Source: Melioribacteraceae bacterium (GTDB lineage Bacteria; Bacteroidota; Ignavibacteria; Ignavibacteriales; Melioribacteraceae). From it: 64,000 nt of DNA. Position 1 is the stretch's first letter. Each line of letters opens with the position of its first letter. The DNA is taken from positions 112,050-176,049 of the forward strand of contig JAKIUC010000001.1 of assembly GCA_021647785.1 (NCBI GenBank), written 5' to 3'. The position numbers and the translations under genes were made by a program. The notes under the pieces were generated by a model, which ran no database searches, had not been told where the DNA came from, and saw only the letters and a list, made by a program, of their open reading frames with translations. Below are positions 8,173 through 18,300 of this stretch, one piece after another.

Positions 8173-9098
8173 TTAAATAATGCCTCAATAAACTGTTTAG
8201 AATCAAAATTTTGAAGGTCATCAATCCCCTCTCCAATGCCAATATATTTTATGGGTATTTTCTGCTCTGCAGAGATTTGGATAACTACGCCACCTTTTGC
8301 AGTGCCATCAAGTTTTGTAACTATTAAACCTGTTAAATTGGTCGATTTCGAAAATTCCCTTGCCTGCACCAGTGCATTTTGTCCTGAATTTCCATCCAAA
8401 ACAAGAAAGACTTCATTGGGAGCATGGGGTATAACTTTCTCTACTACTCCACGAATCTTTTCAAGTTCTTTCATCAAGTTTGCTTTTGTGTGCAATCTAC
8501 CGGCAGTATCAATTAAAACTACATCTACATTTTGCGATTTAGCTTTTTCGAGCGATTCAAAAACAACTGAAGATGGGTCTGCTCCCGTTTCCTTTTGCAT
8601 TATTTCAACACCAGCCCTTTTTGCCCATATTTCCAATTGCTCATTTGCTGCAGCACGGAATGTATCAGCAGATGCAATTAACACATTTAATCCTGCTTGT
8701 TTATAATTGTGTGCCAATTTACCAATAGTAGTTGTTTTACCTGCTCCGTTAACACCAACAACAAGAATTACAAATGGCTTTTTATCTCCAATTTCAAAAG
8801 TATTTCTATCTTCTTCACCATTTATTAAAACAGATATTAGTTCATTTTTGATAATTTCAGTAATGTTTAATTTTGAGCGGTCATTTTCATAGTAAAGCTC
8901 TGCTCTTGTATTTTTAATTATCTTCATTGCTGTGTCTATACCAATATCACTGGTAATCAGAATCTCCTCTAACTCGTCCAATATATCTTCATCAATTACT
9001 GCCTTTGTACTAACAGCTTCTGAAATTCCATCAAATAGCTTCTTCTTCGTCTTCGATAGACCATTCTTTAATTTATCTAAATTGAAATTCTTAAACAT
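8169..9098 (-). CDS. ftsY: Signal recognition particle receptor FtsY
   Basis: This SRP GTPase docks ribosome-nascent chain-SRP complexes at the inner membrane. The protein is 309 aa, a short form lacking the long acidic A domain. The NG domain is complete: helical N domain at about 1-95, P-loop GVNGAGKTTT at 115-124, DTFRAAANEQL at 145-155, DTAGR at 197-201 and TKLD at 261-264. It overlaps the upstream pgsA gene by 8 nt and the downstream kinase by 4 nt, so the three genes are clearly an operon. Confidence 0.97.
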   Translation of the reverse strand: MFKNFNLDKLKNGLSKTKKKLFDGISEAVSTKAVIDEDILDELEEILITSDIGIDTAMKIIKNTRAELYYENDRSKLNITEIIKNELISVLINGEEDRNTFEIGDKKPFVILVVGVNGAGKTTTIGKLAHNYKQAGLNVLIASADTFRAAANEQLEIWAKRAGVEIMQKETGADPSSVVFESLEKAKSQNVDVVLIDTAGRLHTKANLMKELEKIRGVVEKVIPHAPNEVFLVLDGNSGQNALVQAREFSKSTNLTGLIVTKLDGTAKGGVVIQISAEQKIPIKYIGIGEGIDDLQNFDSKQFIEALFN

Positions 9099-9669
9099 TT
9101 TTATTCTCTTTAACCCATTTTATATTTTCATATGCTCTAACACTATACCCAACTACCGATGCGAAACTTAAAAATATGCTCACATAAAGAAACATATTGT
9201 AAACCCATAACATTTTATTACCTGCTCCCACCACAAATAGCAAAAACAATGCAATAGATGCCACTGTAATTTTACCAAGAAGATTAGATGGCAGCACTTT
9301 CCCAATTATTCTTGATACATAAATTCCGCCAAAAAATATAATTACATCTCTTAAAATAATAATCCAAAAGTAGTAGATAGGTATTTCACCCATCCAAAAG
9401 AGTTGAAAAACAATCAATATTACATATATTTTATCTGCAAGAGGATCAATTATTTTCCCAAACTCAGTAATTTGATTATATTTCCGAGCAATAAAACCAT
9501 CCAATAAGTCAGTTACAAATGCTCCCACAAAAAATAGAATAACAATAATTCGATAGAAATCATTCTCATTTATCTTTGAAAGAAAATAAGCTGTAGGAAA
9601 AACTAATAATATTCTTGAAATACTAATCAAGTTTGATATTTTAAGTAGTTCTTTGTAATTAAGTTTCAT
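9091..9669 (-). CDS. pgsA: CDP-alcohol phosphatidyltransferase (PgsA-like)
   Basis: This integral membrane enzyme most likely joins CDP-diacylglycerol and glycerol-3-phosphate on the way to phosphatidylglycerol. The full family motif D-G-x2-A-R-x8-G-x3-D-x3-D is visible from D57 to D79 (LLDGFIARKY, then GKIIDPLAD). Several hydrophobic segments surround it. The length of 192 aa is right for PgsA. Choice of PgsA over other CDP-alcohol transferases is by length and context. Confidence 0.85.
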   Translation of the reverse strand: MKLNYKELLKISNLISISRILLVFPTAYFLSKINENDFYRIIVILFFVGAFVTDLLDGFIARKYNQITEFGKIIDPLADKIYVILIVFQLFWMGEIPIYYFWIIILRDVIIFFGGIYVSRIIGKVLPSNLLGKITVASIALFLLFVVGAGNKMLWVYNMFLYVSIFLSFASVVGYSVRAYENIKWVKENKNV

Positions 9670-9765
9670 ATATAGTATATATTACATTAGTTAATATAGG
9701 CTAATTCTATTTATAGCAATAAGTTGGAACACATTATTTGATTTATTACTTATAAGTAATACTTT

Positions 9766-11253
9766 CTACTTTATAAGTTTTTCTTCCAAATCTTTAATGG
9801 GAATAGGATAGTTTCCGCTAAAACAAGCTGTACAAAATTCTTCAGGTGTATGGTCAATCATAGAATCCAGCATCTCTTCTTCAGTCATATACTCTAATGA
9901 GTCAACACTAAGATGCTCCCGAATTTTTTCAATACTCTCAAATCTATTTGCTATCAATTCTTCCTTCGATGGAAAATCCATTCCATAATAACAAGGATTA
10001 TATATTGGAGGAGAAGTAATTCTAACATGAATTGATTTTGGATTAGCTTCTCTTATCAAATTTACTAATTGTTTTGAAGTTGTACCGCGAACTATTGAAT
10101 CATCAATCAAAACTATAACTCTATTCTCGATAACTCCTTTTACAGTATTAAATTTAATTCTTACACCAATATCTCGTTTTGTCTGTGCTGGAAGAATAAA
10201 TGTTCGTCCAATATAATGGCTGCGAATAAGTCCAATCTCTAATTTTGATGCAATTCCAAGTTTTTCTAATTGATTTTGATACCCAATTGCAGCAGTATTT
10301 GAGCTATCTGGAACGCTCATCACTATAACTTTGTCACCATCTTCATCAATTACCGGATGATTCAATGCCAAATTTTTCCCAAGTTTTCTTCTAATTTTAT
10401 CAACATTAGAGCCAAATATTTGGCTATCCGGACGAGAAAAATAGACATATTCAAAAACACAATGTTTAATTTTATCTTTTTTCTCTAATTTATAAGAAGC
10501 AAGTTGCTCATTTTCCGGTAGAGATTTATCAACAATTAAAATTTCACCAGGTTCAATATCCCTAATATACTTAGCTCTATTTATATCTAAAGCACAAGTT
10601 TCGGAAGTAATTATAAAAGAGTTCCCTTTTTTACCGAGACAGAGGGGTCTCACTCCATTTATATCCCGTGCTCCAATAAGTTTTTCATCAGTCATTAAAA
10701 TTAGGCTAAATGCTCCCTCCAACTGCTCCAGAGCATCACGTATTTTATCAATCTGATTCTCCCCTTTTGAGCGAGCAATTAAATGAAGCACAACCTCTGA
10801 ATCACTTGTTGTTTGAAATATTGCTCCCTCTTGTTCAAGTTCCCTTCTTAAAAATTTAGCATTAGTTAAATTTCCATTATGTGCAAGGGCTAAATTACCA
10901 TCTTGATAATTTACAACAAACGGCTGCACATTACTTCGTGAATCTGACGACCCAAATGTAGAATATCTATTATGACCAATTGAAATAGTAGTATTATCTT
11001 TATCTTCTTCAACCATCGAACTATTAATAAATACATCGGCAACTAATCCAAAACCTTTTTTTGTTTTAAATTTGCTGATATTATCATCAGTTTTGTAGGC
11101 TTTTGTAATTCCACTTGCTTCTTGTCCGCGATGTTGAAGTGCGTGAAGACCAAAATAAGTTGTAATTGGAAGGTCGTTCCCTTTACCACTAATTCCAAAA
11201 ATCCCACAATTGCATGTTGGTTTATCGGTGGTAAACTTAAATGTTTTATTCAT
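9766..11253 (-). CDS. purF: Amidophosphoribosyltransferase
   Basis: It catalyses the first committed step of purine synthesis: PRPP plus glutamine to phosphoribosylamine. The glutaminase nucleophile is Cys16 in NCGIFGISG, behind a 15-residue leader, so a propeptide is probably removed. The PRPP loop VIVLIDDSIVRGTTS is intact. Cysteines in HCVFEYVYF, NPCYYGMDF and FCTACFSG match the four [4Fe-4S] ligands of the Bacillus-type enzyme. The frame is open upstream to 11358, but that extension runs through a tRNA-Pro gene and is not coding. The ATG at 11253 gives 495 aa. Confidence 0.96.
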   Translation of the reverse strand: MNKTFKFTTDKPTCNCGIFGISGKGNDLPITTYFGLHALQHRGQEASGITKAYKTDDNISKFKTKKGFGLVADVFINSSMVEEDKDNTTISIGHNRYSTFGSSDSRSNVQPFVVNYQDGNLALAHNGNLTNAKFLRRELEQEGAIFQTTSDSEVVLHLIARSKGENQIDKIRDALEQLEGAFSLILMTDEKLIGARDINGVRPLCLGKKGNSFIITSETCALDINRAKYIRDIEPGEILIVDKSLPENEQLASYKLEKKDKIKHCVFEYVYFSRPDSQIFGSNVDKIRRKLGKNLALNHPVIDEDGDKVIVMSVPDSSNTAAIGYQNQLEKLGIASKLEIGLIRSHYIGRTFILPAQTKRDIGVRIKFNTVKGVIENRVIVLIDDSIVRGTTSKQLVNLIREANPKSIHVRITSPPIYNPCYYGMDFPSKEELIANRFESIEKIREHLSVDSLEYMTEEEMLDSMIDHTPEEFCTACFSGNYPIPIKDLEEKLIK

Positions 11254-11290
11254 TAGTTTGATTTTTTTTAGATATTTTAGAAGCACTTTG

Positions 11291-11364
11291 TCGGAACGGC
11301 GGGATTTGAACCCGCGACCACACGACCCCCAGTCGTGTACGCTACCGGACTGCGCCACGTTCCG
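11291..11364 (-). tRNA. tRNA-Pro (anticodon GGG)
   Basis: The cloverleaf can be drawn directly on the minus strand: acceptor CGGAACG/CGTTCCG with discriminator A, D arm GCGCAGTCCGGTAGCGT, anticodon stem CACGA/TCGTG with loop CTGGGGG (anticodon GGG followed by G37), and T arm GCGGG-TTCAAAT-CCCGC. The length is 74 nt. CCA is not encoded (the 3' flank is CAA). It lies 37 bp upstream of purF on the same strand. Confidence 0.95.
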
Positions 11365-11410
11365 AATAATTTACATGTTCCATCATGTTCTACTATTTTG
11401 GCAGAATCTT

Positions 11411-11803
11411 TTAACGGAATAATTTCGATTTTAAATCTACTAAAAAATTCCTAATTTCCATAAGGTCAATTTCTACAGAATTATTTTTAGTTTGTGAGGT
11501 TTGTGGTGGTTTTCTATCTACTTTCGGACTTTGTTTTTTGCTTGATGTGTGAACTGCTCCCCCATCATTAAGAATATTCTTTGCCCCTTCAATTGTATAT
11601 TTCTTTTCTCTTAGCAAAGTTTTAATATCAAGAATTAACTTGATATCTTTGTTTGTATATATTCTATTGCCAGCTCTATTTTTAGATGGAGTTAGCTGCT
11701 CAAATTCAGTTTCCCAATATCGTAGAATATATTGCTCCAAATTGGTTAACTTGCTAACTTCACTAATTGAGTAGTATAATTTTTTTAATCCAAAATCTTT
11801 CAT
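11411..11803 (-). CDS. MerR-family transcriptional regulator
   Basis: 130 aa. The N-terminal winged helix-turn-helix is clear: YSISEVSKLTNLEQYILRYWE, then NRAGNRIYTNKDIKLI, the MerR DNA-binding pattern. A short coiled region follows, and the C-terminal 45 residues are low-complexity. There is no effector domain and no cysteine cluster for metal sensing. Small proteins of this type sit near tRNA and translation genes in related bacteria, but the target is unknown. It lies 46 bp upstream of tRNA-Pro on the same strand. Confidence 0.85.
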   Translation of the reverse strand: MKDFGLKKLYYSISEVSKLTNLEQYILRYWETEFEQLTPSKNRAGNRIYTNKDIKLILDIKTLLREKKYTIEGAKNILNDGGAVHTSSKKQSPKVDRKPPQTSQTKNNSVEIDLMEIRNFLVDLKSKLFR

Positions 11804-12099
11804 TTTTTATCTCTAAATATTTACTTCAAGTAAAGTAGTTAAAATATTGTGTAATAGCAAGTTCTCTGTTTTGTTTGATTATTTACATGGGGAGATTATT
11901 CAGTAATTCGTAGATAAATACGGTTATTCCATATTTAGCGTAAGAGGTTAGAAGTTAGAGGTAAGAATATTTTTTTATTAAGTAGTGATTTTCACAATTT
12001 TATTACTTCGGTAATTATACATATCGCTCCTACGGTGCAAATTCCAAAACACAATTCCTAAAAAACAAGGATTTAGTTGTTAATACTGTTGCTTATAGT
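11804..12099. other. Non-coding stretch upstream of the MerR gene
   Basis: I see no plausible gene here. It contains short degenerate repeat-like text (GAGGTTAGAAGTTAGAGG and a CGCTCCTACGGTGCA block) and the presumed MerR-gene promoter near 11820-11880. Confidence 0.5.
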
Positions 12100-12658
12100 G
12101 TCGTGTCAATGTTATAATATCGCATAAAACCTTCAAGGTGGGGTGTAATAAATACTTAGTTTTGTGTTTTTATTCTACGTTCCAAAATTGAATTAAATTT
12201 GTTTAGTGTCGTCCCTCTGGGACTTTCTTTTAATTACTTTTATGGGTTGTTACCATAATGTCGCTCCTTTCGTTCTTCGCTCAAAAAGCGAGCTTCGCCG
12301 AACAAGATGGAGCTAATATTTCTTTTAGTACCATTCCGCAAAAGGAAGCGGAACAGGTCGGCACAGCCTGCCCCTTTTTTGTGGGGGCACAATGTACTTA
12401 AAAATTATTAAAAAGAAGGCTTGTCCGAAGGACTCACTTAGAGAAATTTTTATAAAAGTGGGGTGAAATAAAAAAATGAATAACGTTGATTTATTACACC
12501 CCACCTTCAAGGTTAGAAGAATTTGTAAAATTTATTCCAAATGAAATTATTGTACAATACAAGTTTTATGTAAGATTTTAACCTTCTCCTTAGGAGTCCA
12601 ATGGAGAAGGTCTGGTCAAAAATTTTTATTGCTACTGTCGTTTTATTATTGACACGAC
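12100..12658. mobile_element. Nested inverted-repeat element (MITE-like)
   Basis: The outer arms GTCGTGTCAAT (12100-12110) and ATTGACACGAC (12648-12658) are perfect. Inside them, 25-bp arms at 12128-12152 and 12490-12514 (core GGTGGGGTGTAATAAA) match with one mismatch. The interior holds several small hairpins and no gene of usable length. About 120 bp from 12137 recur with two or three changes at the right edge of the window (from 63880). Repetition plus nested symmetry suggests a non-autonomous mobile element; no related transposase is present. Confidence 0.65.
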
Positions 12659-12668
12659 CTCTTTATTT

Positions 12669-13463
12669 TTAGAAATTAAGTTTTCTCATACCAATGTGGC
12701 ATAGTGCGAAATCATATTTTACTGGGTCGGTGGCATCAAATTTCTTTAGATTGTTTGTTATCTCTTCAGCCATTTTCCATGAGACATTTTCTCTTTTTGT
12801 TAAATAGAGTTTCTTACTAATTTTTGCAATATGTGTATCTACCGGAATAATTAATTTACTTGTTGGTATTTCTTTCCAAAGTCCAAAATCGAGTTCATCA
12901 TTTCTAATCATCCAGCGAAGGAATAGATTTTGCCTTTTGCACGCACTCCCCTTTAATGGATCTGGAAACATAAATTTAACGCCATTCGAATTATGCTCAG
13001 AGGATTTAATTACAATATCTGTAAGATTACGAGAGAAGAAAGATAATGCTCCTTTTATATTATCCGCATTTTCAAAATAATAGAGTAGAAATAGATAATT
13101 TAACGAACCATAAGTTTTATAGATTTTGTTTAAACCAGCAAAAAGAGCAGCAATATCCTCTCCTGTGTAAAATCTATGTTTAATACTTTTGAATAGTTTT
13201 TTATCTTTTTTATGGCTGTATTCCATTACAAAATTTAATGGGTCATTCTCAATTATTTTCAAAACTGATTCTAAAGATTTGAGTATTTGTGTAACACTTC
13301 CATAAGCAAATACTGATGCAATAAATGCAGCAATTTCAATATCGTACATATTTGTAAATCTGCGAGGAATCTCTAACGGGTCAGGTGATATTTTAGCTCT
13401 ATCGAATGCTTTGTAGTGATAGTTTAGCTTGTTTTTTATTTTTTCTTTTGTGAGTCGTGGCAT
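12669..13463 (-). CDS. TIGR02757 (DUF2400) family protein
   Basis: A 264-aa protein common in Bacteroidota and relatives, of unproved function. Recognisable parts are the N-terminal KISPDPLEIPRRF, the segment IEIAAFIASVFAYGSVTQI, FMFPDPLKGSACKRQNLFLRWMIR (shown in parts only: DPLKGSACKR and LFLRWMIR) and the C-terminal PVDTHIAKISKKL with FDATDPVKYDFALCHIG. The HIA..L and Cys-containing C-terminus recall helix-hairpin-helix DNA glycosylases, which is a fold hint only. The gene stands alone, directly downstream of the nested inverted-repeat element. Confidence 0.85.
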   Translation of the reverse strand: MPRLTKEKIKNKLNYHYKAFDRAKISPDPLEIPRRFTNMYDIEIAAFIASVFAYGSVTQILKSLESVLKIIENDPLNFVMEYSHKKDKKLFKSIKHRFYTGEDIAALFAGLNKIYKTYGSLNYLFLLYYFENADNIKGALSFFSRNLTDIVIKSSEHNSNGVKFMFPDPLKGSACKRQNLFLRWMIRNDELDFGLWKEIPTSKLIIPVDTHIAKISKKLYLTKRENVSWKMAEEITNNLKKFDATDPVKYDFALCHIGMRKLNF

Positions 13464-13567
13464 ATTGTGCTGAGATTATTTCTGAAATATTAGTATCTGA
13501 AAGATAGAAAAAAAAGCCGCGAATTCACGAATTGAATTATTAACAATCTAATTCCAATTGAGGTAAC

Positions 13568-14137
13568 TTATTCAAAAGAAACACCCATTTTAGATGAAAG
13601 AGATTTTATCATTTCATCTTCTTCTAATAACTGATTTGTAACATATTTGTGTAAAACAGAGTTAATTAATGTTTGATACGGCATACCAATTCTTTCAGCT
13701 TTTTCTTTTAGCATCTCCAAATCATAATTTGATATTCTTAAACTAATTGATTTGTTTTTCCTAGCATTAGCCAAAATTTCATTTATTTTCGCAACTTTCT
13801 TTTCACTTATTGGTCTGAACTCGCTAATGTTATCTTCAATCAATTTTTCATCTTTTGTTAACTTAATTTCCTTCATTTTGCCACCATATTTTTCATGAAA
13901 CTTTCTGCTTGGGAAGGCTGTCTTTAATATCAGACAATCTTTAGAATCTATTAAAAAAGGCACCACCCATGTGTAAGATTTTATCTCAATTACATAGTAT
14001 TGTTGGTTTTCCCTTGATGGATTTTCTAATACATCTAAAATATTACCACTAAGAATTATATCAGTAATTTCCTCAAAAAAAATACCTCTATTTAGCTTTA
14101 ACCATTTGTTTTTTTCTCTATCCCAAACAATATCCAT
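13568..14137 (-). CDS. Apparent BrnT-like toxin/CopG-like antitoxin fusion
   Basis: 189 aa. Residues 1 to about 85 (MDIVWDREKNKWLKLNRGI, FEEITDIILSG, ILKTAFPSRKFHEKYGG) read as a small BrnT/DUF4258-like toxin. Residues 88-189 begin MKEIKLTKDEKLI and contain ISLRISNYDLEMLKEKAERI and MPYQTLINSVLHKYV, the RHH pattern of CopG-type antitoxins. In related loci these are two genes, toxin first. Here no stop separates them. An internal ATG at 13876, preceded by GGTGG, could still start the antitoxin separately. Toxin function is inferred from family resemblance. Confidence 0.7.
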   Translation of the reverse strand: MDIVWDREKNKWLKLNRGIFFEEITDIILSGNILDVLENPSRENQQYYVIEIKSYTWVVPFLIDSKDCLILKTAFPSRKFHEKYGGKMKEIKLTKDEKLIEDNISEFRPISEKKVAKINEILANARKNKSISLRISNYDLEMLKEKAERIGMPYQTLINSVLHKYVTNQLLEEDEMIKSLSSKMGVSFE

Positions 14138-14430
14138 GAGTCCACCATTAAAAGGTCAATCTTGTCATTGCGATCCCGATTTATCGGGAGAAGCAATCTT
14201 CAGAATTCAACTCAAAATCGACAGATTACTTCGGCAAAGTACGCCTCGTAATGACAGATATAAGCTTTTTTAAGTTGACTCATCCATGTTTCAATTTAAG
14301 TTTTTGTATATACAATGTCAATGTTTTATTAATCATTTAACTTGAAGTGTTTTTACTCGGAGGGAGTCACGAATTGAATTTATTGAAGAGGTATTTGAGG
14401 AAATGCATCTTGTATCATCGTCAACCACAC
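14138..14430. other. Non-coding stretch with palindromic repeat text
   Basis: No gene is seen. At 14163-14256 the sequence has opposed arms around GTCATTGCGATCCCG and CCTCGTAATGAC, with TCCCGATTTATCGGGA as an inner hairpin, a pattern typical of degenerate dispersed palindromes in this kind of genome. Confidence 0.5.
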
Positions 14431-14442
14431 ACTTCGACTTCG

Positions 14443-14656
14443 CTCAGTGTTCCACTTCTATTCGCTCAGTGTTCCACTTCTATTCGCTCAGTGTTCCACT
14501 TCAATTTCACTCAGTGTTCCACTTCAATTTCACTCAGTTTTTCACTTCAGTTTCAGTCAGTGTTCCACTTCAATTTCGCTCAGTGTTCCACTTCTATTCC
14601 CTCAGCTTTTCACTTCAGCTTCATTCAGAGTGAAACTTCAACTTTGCTCAGTGTGG
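14443..14656. repeat. 22/23-bp minisatellite, about 9-10 units
   Basis: Units such as CTCAGTGTTCCACTTCTATT follow one another head to tail with 22- or 23-bp spacing and gradual divergence toward the right. The array is seeded by ACTTCGACTTCGCTCAGTG at 14431. An inverted relative (GAGCGGAGTCGAAATGAAC) lies at 14695-14713, within the end of the next gene. Apparent reading frames through it are artefacts of the repeat. Confidence 0.85.
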
Positions 14657-14689
14657 TTACAAGTTAATTGAGCGTAAATTCGACCATGT

Positions 14690-15325
14690 TCATTGAGCGG
14701 AGTCGAAATGAACAATCAATCGTGGTGGAAATTCTGAGCCTTTTCCTGAAATTGTACATTTTGATGCGTTATCATTAAATTCCCAAAATCCTATTTTAAA
14801 ATTTCTATTCTGCTTAACAGATAAAATAAAATCTTCGATAGCTTTCTCTCCAAGTGTAATTTCTTTTATACCAATTGATTCGCCGGCAATCCAATCAACT
14901 CCATATATTTTCTCTGGGTCATTATATTCTAACTCATCAAAATACTCTATAATCTCCCAAACAGAATTAATTCTTACATCAAATGGGAACTTAGTTATAA
15001 TTAAATTATGGCTACCGGGAATTGTGTTATCATTTGCAGTTGATTCATCTGATACAAAAAACTTTAACTTTAGATTTGTTATATTTTTACTATCCAAATT
15101 GGAAGGTAAATTAAACTCTGCCCATCCTCGCATATCAGCCCAAAAAAATATTTCACCATTCCCTGCTCTAATATCACCATCATAAACTTCTCTACTATTT
15201 AAGTTAGAAAAGATATCTCCAGTTGTCCAAGGTTCGTTTTTAACTTCAATTTCAATACTATTAGTCTGAGGAAGAATATTTGTTAAAAAAATAAATGTGA
15301 ATAGTAGAAATAATTTGTTTTTCAT
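14690..15325 (-). CDS. Secreted DNRLRE-like protein, probably truncated
   Basis: 211 aa with a signal peptide (KLFLLFTFIFLTNILPQ). It has a beta-rich body resembling the DNRLRE/disaggregatase-type jelly roll seen in the large neighbour: GWAEFNLPSNLDSKNITNLK and a final FPPRLIVHF strand. The last residues, DSAQ, and the stop are encoded by dispersed repeat sequence, and no type IX sorting domain follows. The natural C-terminus was probably cut off by repeat insertion. It lies 40 bp after the 1475-aa gene in the same direction. The ligand is unknown. Confidence 0.7.
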   Translation of the reverse strand: MKNKLFLLFTFIFLTNILPQTNSIEIEVKNEPWTTGDIFSNLNSREVYDGDIRAGNGEIFFWADMRGWAEFNLPSNLDSKNITNLKLKFFVSDESTANDNTIPGSHNLIITKFPFDVRINSVWEIIEYFDELEYNDPEKIYGVDWIAGESIGIKEITLGEKAIEDFILSVKQNRNFKIGFWEFNDNASKCTISGKGSEFPPRLIVHFDSAQ

Positions 15326-15365
15326 TTTTATTCTCCAATAAAGTTTAAAATAATTTGTTTCAAGT

Positions 15366-18300
15366 TTATCGTAATAGAATCATCTTCTTTGTCATAACAA
15401 AGTTTTTGCTACCTTGAACAGTAATTCTGTAGAGGTAAATACCACTTGATAAGTTTGAAGTATTGAAGTTCACTTCATAAGTGCCAGCCGCTTGTTTACT
15501 ATTTACAAGTGTTTCAACTTTTTGACCTAATGAATTGAAAACAGATAAAGTAACTTTGCCTGTTTCTGGTAAATCATATTTTATAGTTGTAGTTGGATTG
15601 AATGGGTTTGGGTAGTTAAGATATAAATAAAATTCTGTTGGGGTTGAAATATTACTGTTCAATTCTTTAACATTTACTGGATTTGCAATTATAATTCTTG
15701 GAATTAGAATATCATCAGCGATAAGTTCACAATTTTTATCTGTTATTTCTGAACCATCTAACATGCTAAAACTTATTTCTTCAGATTTTTCAAATTGATT
15801 TTTTGCTCTAAATTTAAGTACTAATAATGTATCTTCTAGATTATTTACAGGTTCTGCGTTTATCCACGCAACTGAAATAATACTATCTTTTTGGTTACAA
15901 GCGAGCATTCCACTATTTTTAATAGCTTCAATAAACTCAATTTTTTCTAAATTAAACTTTATTTTAAAAGTATATGAGCCAACTTCTACAGATTGGGAAA
16001 TTAAAATTGGTAATTCAAATTCTGATTCCTTTTCGATGCTCAATACTTCGTCACTTATAATCGTATTTCTATTATTAGCCAATCCCAATGCAGGGCTATA
16101 ATCACTACGTGCATCACCGGCACAAATACCTTTTAAATTTTGCGTTTTGTTTTGTGTCCCAACAGTAATTGAAGCTGTTTCAAATTGCCAATCATCTATT
16201 TGGAAATCATTTATACCTACCGATCTGTTAAGAATTGCAAGTGCATCAGATGAAGTAATGTTACCAACTCCAACTACATCAGCAGCTATTTTTTGCAAAG
16301 GTGTTGCCAAAAATCCACCATCTGGATTAACAACATAAAGTTGTGTCTCAAGAGCATCTGATGCTAAAGCACCACCCCATTGAGTTGTTTTTGCTGCTGA
16401 AATTGAGTATTCGCCTGCTGAAACATCTGTGAATGAATATGCACCATTTGCATTTGTTACAAATGTTCTATCTAATTCTCCAACTGTTGAAAGTGTAACT
16501 GTAACAGCATCTAATAATTCACCACTATTATTGTATGAAACAACACCATTGATATTAACTGCAGAAACTTTAACCCTGACAATTGCAGTAGTAGTATCCC
16601 ACGCTTGGTTATCAGTAACAAACATACGTAAAATATAAACTGCTGTATCTGTAACAACAGGAGTCCATTCAATTGTTGCACTTGTATCATCTTGTGAAAC
16701 AATTGATAATGTTTGTGGATTTGGAGTAGCAAGTGTGAATGTTAATGGGTTTGAGCCTTTTGCAACATATGTAAATGTTAATTTGTCTCCTACAAATATT
16801 GTTGTGTCTGGTAATACGGTTACCCAGGTGGGAGTATAATCTGAAATATCAATTGTAAAACTTCGAACTTCGCTATTAGTTTGATACTGTCCATCAGATG
16901 CCTCAGCATACCAAGAAAATGTTCCGTTCGATCTGTCAGTAATCTCACCTGTTATTATAGATGTATCAGTACCTGTGTTTATAATCTCACAATTATTTTG
17001 ATTTTCGTCACAAATGTATATTTTATAATTTAATTCGTCTCCATCGGGGTCTGTACAACTCCAAGAAAAAGTAATTGTTCCTTCACTTGTTAAGGTAAAA
17101 CCATCTTCTGGGGAAATTAATTGTGGTTTATCTGGAGGATGGTTTTCATTTTGACTTCTAACAGATAGATTTACACCACTATAAGCTGACTTTGCATATA
17201 GCATAAAATACCAATCTCCGATATCGGGATTTTCAATAACTATAGATTCACTATTAGTATTTAAGTTTGAAGAAATAGAATCATAATCATTTAGTTTTGG
17301 ACGACTACCATACTTGATATAAAGATCAGCGTCACCTATACCATTATCAGCAATAACCTTTAACTCACTCGCTTCATTTACAATACTTGTATAAAAATAG
17401 TTTGAATATCCTGATTTTGAGCAGTTCAAATCAAAAGACCAATCACCTTCTTTATTTTCAACCCAATAATTACCGTCATCTTCTGTTTTATCTCTAATAA
17501 ATTCATTATCCTCATTATTTATTAAGTAACTAATGATTGAATTACCTAACTCGCTTAAGTTTCCACCGTCTGCTTGCATAAGTGCATTTAAGAAATACTG
17601 TTTATTAATTTCCACCGAGTATAGCTCCTGAAGGGTTGCAGTTGCTTCAATTCCAATATCAAAATTTGAGACTATTTTGATTCTGGGATATTGTAATCCT
17701 TCATTCCAACCAAGACCCGAGAAGACGATAAATCCTGTCTGGGCAGTTGCTTCAGCAATAATCTTTTTTCTATAATCAGCAAGTGCTATTTCACCGTAAT
17801 TGAATTTATGATATGCTAATCCCATATCAATCTCAAAACTATTAGCAGATACACTCACACCTGCTTCACCATCAATCCACACAGAAACCCATCCCTCATC
17901 TTTTCCTTCATTTGTAATATCAAATAGGTCTGCTAAATCTATTAAGATAGCTCCTCCCACTTTAACAGGCAGCCCAAGCAATTGAGCATTTGCAGATATC
18001 TTAATATACAATAATACCTTCTCTCTGTATCCATTGTCATTTTCATAATATCGAGAAGACATATTCTCAAATGGGGTATCATCAAAAAGAATTTTCGATG
18101 TAATATCTAACAATTGTGTAGCTAAGGGACTCATTGGATTTGGATAATTACCTAATCTAAAAGATGTTTTATCCAATTTTTTAAATCTTGGTTCAAGCAT
18201 TTTATGAAGACTTGAATTATAATCATTCCAAATAGCAGTACGAGCTCTATACGTACCTGAAGGTAGTGTGGATGGAATATTAAAATCAAATTCGACTATT

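Noticed and set aside
11254..11358. N-terminal extension of purF (MAQSGSVHDWGSC...)
   Set aside because: It translates the tRNA-Pro gene; the true start at 11253 places the nucleophile Cys correctly.
14347..14671. Three overlapping small plus-strand genes
   Set aside because: All are reading frames through the 22/23-bp minisatellite with Ser/Phe/Cys repeats.
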